From positions 1-5,530 of the forward strand of contig NZ_JACOQE010000024.1 of NCBI RefSeq assembly GCF_014297355.1: DNA of 5,530 nucleotides, read 5' to 3'. This document shows positions 4,503 through 5,530 of the stretch, in pieces (position 1 is the first letter of the stretch; each line of letters opens with the position of its first letter). The notes below the pieces were generated by a model that ran no database searches, was not told the DNA's origin, and saw only the letters and a list, made by a program, of their open reading frames with translations. A program made the position numbers and the translations under genes. The DNA comes from Blautia intestinalis (GTDB taxonomy: Bacteria; Bacillota; Clostridia; Lachnospirales; Lachnospiraceae).

Positions 4503-5012
4503 TTAATTTTCTATTATCTTTCTTAGTTTTCTTAGGATTCTGGCTTTGCGTTTGTTCACAACGCTCTGGGTTATGCCTAACCTCGCCCCGACTTCACGCT
4601 CGGAAAGTCCGTCAAAAAAGATTGCCTGTATCAACTCCTGCTCACTATCCGACAACAAAGGCAGGGCGGCTTTCAGCCTGTCCACCATAACAGCATTGAC
4701 AACGGTTTCCGCAATGTCCGCCGCTTCATCAGCGATAAAGTCCAGAGGATTCCCCTCGCTGTCCGTAAATCCGTCCAGAGATAGCAGGCTGTTCCTCGCA
4801 TCTAATTTTTGCAGGTAACGCCACCGCTCCCTGTCACGGTAGAAGTCCGCATATTGCTCCCTTACGACTTCAAGCAGACAACCTTGGACGGGGATAAACA
4901 GCTTGTCCATATATCCCTTGTCGGCTTGCCTGCGGCGGCAGAAATCCGTATAGGACAGTTCCACATAGCCGCCGCTTTCTTTGATATATACTTTTCTTGG
5001 TGCGTATTTCAC
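4503..5012 (-). CDS. Sigma-70 family (ECF-like) factor of a conjugative element
   Basis: The product has 169 residues, starting at GTG (5012-5010), which lies 8 bases from GGAGG (5021-5025) and gives MKYAPRKVYIKESGGYVELSY, a start typical of this family. An ATG at 5156 is in frame, but its 48 extra residues have no family-like sequence. Residues 20-70 form an N-terminal charged domain (YTDFCRRRQADKGYMDKLF, EVVREQYADFYRDRERWRYL). Residues about 95-115 are the linker (ADEAADIAETVVNAVMVDRL). Residues 118-166 form sigma region 4 with a clear helix-turn-helix (LSDSEQELIQAIFFDGLSEREVGARLGITQSVVNKRKARILRKLRKII). It presumably directs or modulates transcription of element genes. It is the first of three minus-strand sigma-like genes, each separated from the next by a hairpin. 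Confidence 0.85.
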   Translation of the reverse strand: MKYAPRKVYIKESGGYVELSYTDFCRRRQADKGYMDKLFIPVQGCLLEVVREQYADFYRDRERWRYLQKLDARNSLLSLDGFTDSEGNPLDFIADEAADIAETVVNAVMVDRLKAALPLLSDSEQELIQAIFFDGLSEREVGARLGITQSVVNKRKARILRKLRKIIEN

Positions 5013-5025
5013 CGCTAATACCTCC

Positions 5026-5331
5026 AATCTGAATTTTTGAAATGTAAAAATCCAGATGGAGAGGCGGGGAGCGGCAACGCACACCAGAAACAGCCCTGCG
5101 GCACTTTCCAACAAAAAACGACAAAAGAAAAACCGCAAAGGCTCTGTGACCTTCACGGTTATGGGAAATACAAATTCTGTTGTATGGAGATTGTACTTCC
5201 ACTTTCAAGGTGAGAAGTACCGCTGCACTGGCAGAAATTTTTTTAACTGGTTTCCTGCCATTCTCTGATATGCTATGTATTGATAAATTTTACTTCGTAT
5301 GAGCAGATGAATAACCGCCCGAAAAAAGAAC
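5026..5331 (-). other. Non-coding upstream region of the sigma-like genes
   Basis: I see no convincing gene here. Open frames exist on both strands, but they have no good ribosome binding site or protein-like pattern. The most striking structure is a hairpin with a one-base bulge at 5193-5220 (GTACTTC/GAAGTAC enclosing CAC/GTG), followed by an inverted repeat TGGCAG / CTGCCA at about 5229-5262 around a T-run. These may form a 5' leader for the minus-strand transcript. No clear sigma-A promoter was found. Confidence 0.4.
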
Positions 5332-5333
5332 AT

Positions 5334-5371
5334 AAAAAAATCCCTCCAAATTTAAAAACAAATTCAGAGGG
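5334..5371 (-). terminator. Minus-strand terminator
   Basis: CCCTC (5342-5346) pairs with GAGGG (5367-5371) and AATTT (5349-5353) with AAATT (5360-5364), separated by a symmetrical 2x2 internal loop. Reading the minus strand, the stem is followed by ATTTTTTT (5341-5334). It would end a transcript entering from the right of the window. Confidence 0.7.
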
Positions 5372-5448
5372 TAATTTAGGGTATAACAAAATAACCCACC
5401 CGAATATCGTTTTTTTTATTTGGTGAGTTTGTTCTTTCAAATACGAAA

Positions 5449-5496
5449 CAAAAAGAGCCGATGATTCGTGAATTGTTCCACAATTTCATCGGCTCT
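5449..5496 (-). terminator. Minus-strand terminator of a gene beyond the right edge
   Basis: AGAGCCGATGA (5454-5464) pairs perfectly over 11 bp with TCATCGGCTCT (5486-5496). On the minus strand the stem is followed by a T-run (5453-5449). With the upstream repeat at 5497-5517 it mirrors the terminator after the methyltransferase. The gene it serves must lie beyond 5530. Confidence 0.8.
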
Positions 5497-5517
5497 GCGT
5501 CTTAAGCGTCTGGCTCT
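5486..5517 (-). repeat. Inverted repeat, right copy
   Basis: On the minus strand this reads AGAGCCAGACGC, TTA, then AGACGCAGAGCCGAT, matching 3157-3187 on the plus strand except for the spacer and the last bases. The pair flanks the sigma-like gene region in inverted orientation. Confidence 0.75.
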
Positions 5518-5530
5518 TTGATGACAGTTA

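Noticed and set aside
4199..4690. Plus-strand open frame of 163 codons
   Set aside because: It is antisense to two well-supported sigma-like genes and crosses their intergenic terminator.
5013..5156. 48-residue N-terminal extension of the 169-residue sigma-like protein
   Set aside because: The GTG at 5012 has GGAGG at ideal spacing and matches the family start. The extension resembles translated leader sequence, although a separate regulatory peptide cannot be excluded.
4870..5208. Minus-strand open frame of 112 codons overlapping the sigma-like gene in another frame
   Set aside because: It overlaps the start of the better-supported gene, has no good ribosome binding site, and its second half is out-of-frame reading of that gene.
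1..5530. CRISPR array, tRNA or rRNA genes
   Set aside because: No regularly spaced repeats and no tRNA- or rRNA-like sequence were seen on either strand.

Overview
The window looks like a piece of a mosaic integrative or conjugative element from a gut Firmicute (class Clostridia, Lachnospiraceae or Ruminococcaceae-like). The reasons are strong GGAGG-type ribosome binding sites, an Xre repressor and several small sigma-70-like genes of the kind carried by Tn916/Tn1549-type elements, a leader of the tet(M)/tet(W) type, and an IS110-family fragment. No chromosomal housekeeping gene is visible. Genus cannot be decided from the sequence.

Layout. 1-582: a minus-strand gene for a small membrane-anchored protein of unknown function, with its terminator. 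600-990: the 5' part of an IS110-family element, meaning a structured non-coding segment (candidate bridge RNA) followed by the first ~44 codons of a DEDD transposase, which is then cut off. 990-1215: intergenic remnant. 1216-1569: a minus-strand Xre-type regulator. 1660-1934: a plus-strand promoter plus attenuation leader (short leader ORF, competing hairpins, two terminator-like stems) resembling those in front of tetracycline ribosomal-protection genes. 1954-3146: the genes under that leader, which are not tet. They are a 59-residue Cys-rich KTR zinc-ribbon protein and a 329-residue RlmN/Cfr-family radical SAM rRNA methyltransferase, followed by a strong terminator. 3226-3534: a ribosome binding site held in the loop of a perfect hairpin and a short, probably frameshifted gene remnant. 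3525-5012: three minus-strand sigma-70-like genes in tandem, the last of which has lost its C-terminal helix-turn-helix. 5013-5530: no convincing gene; two minus-strand terminators, one of which shares an almost identical sequence, in inverted orientation, with the terminator after the methyltransferase.

How it fits together. The backbone (sigma-like genes, Xre regulator) appears comparatively GC-rich by eye, whereas the leader, KTR and methyltransferase cassette is clearly AT-rich and ends in its own terminator, so it looks like an inserted cargo cassette. A leader that senses ribosome inhibition in front of a methyltransferase related to RlmN (m2A2503) and Cfr (m8A2503) suggests an inducible ribosome-protection, possibly antibiotic-resistance, operon. 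That function is inference: the sequence shows family and regulatory architecture, not the position methylated or any drug phenotype.
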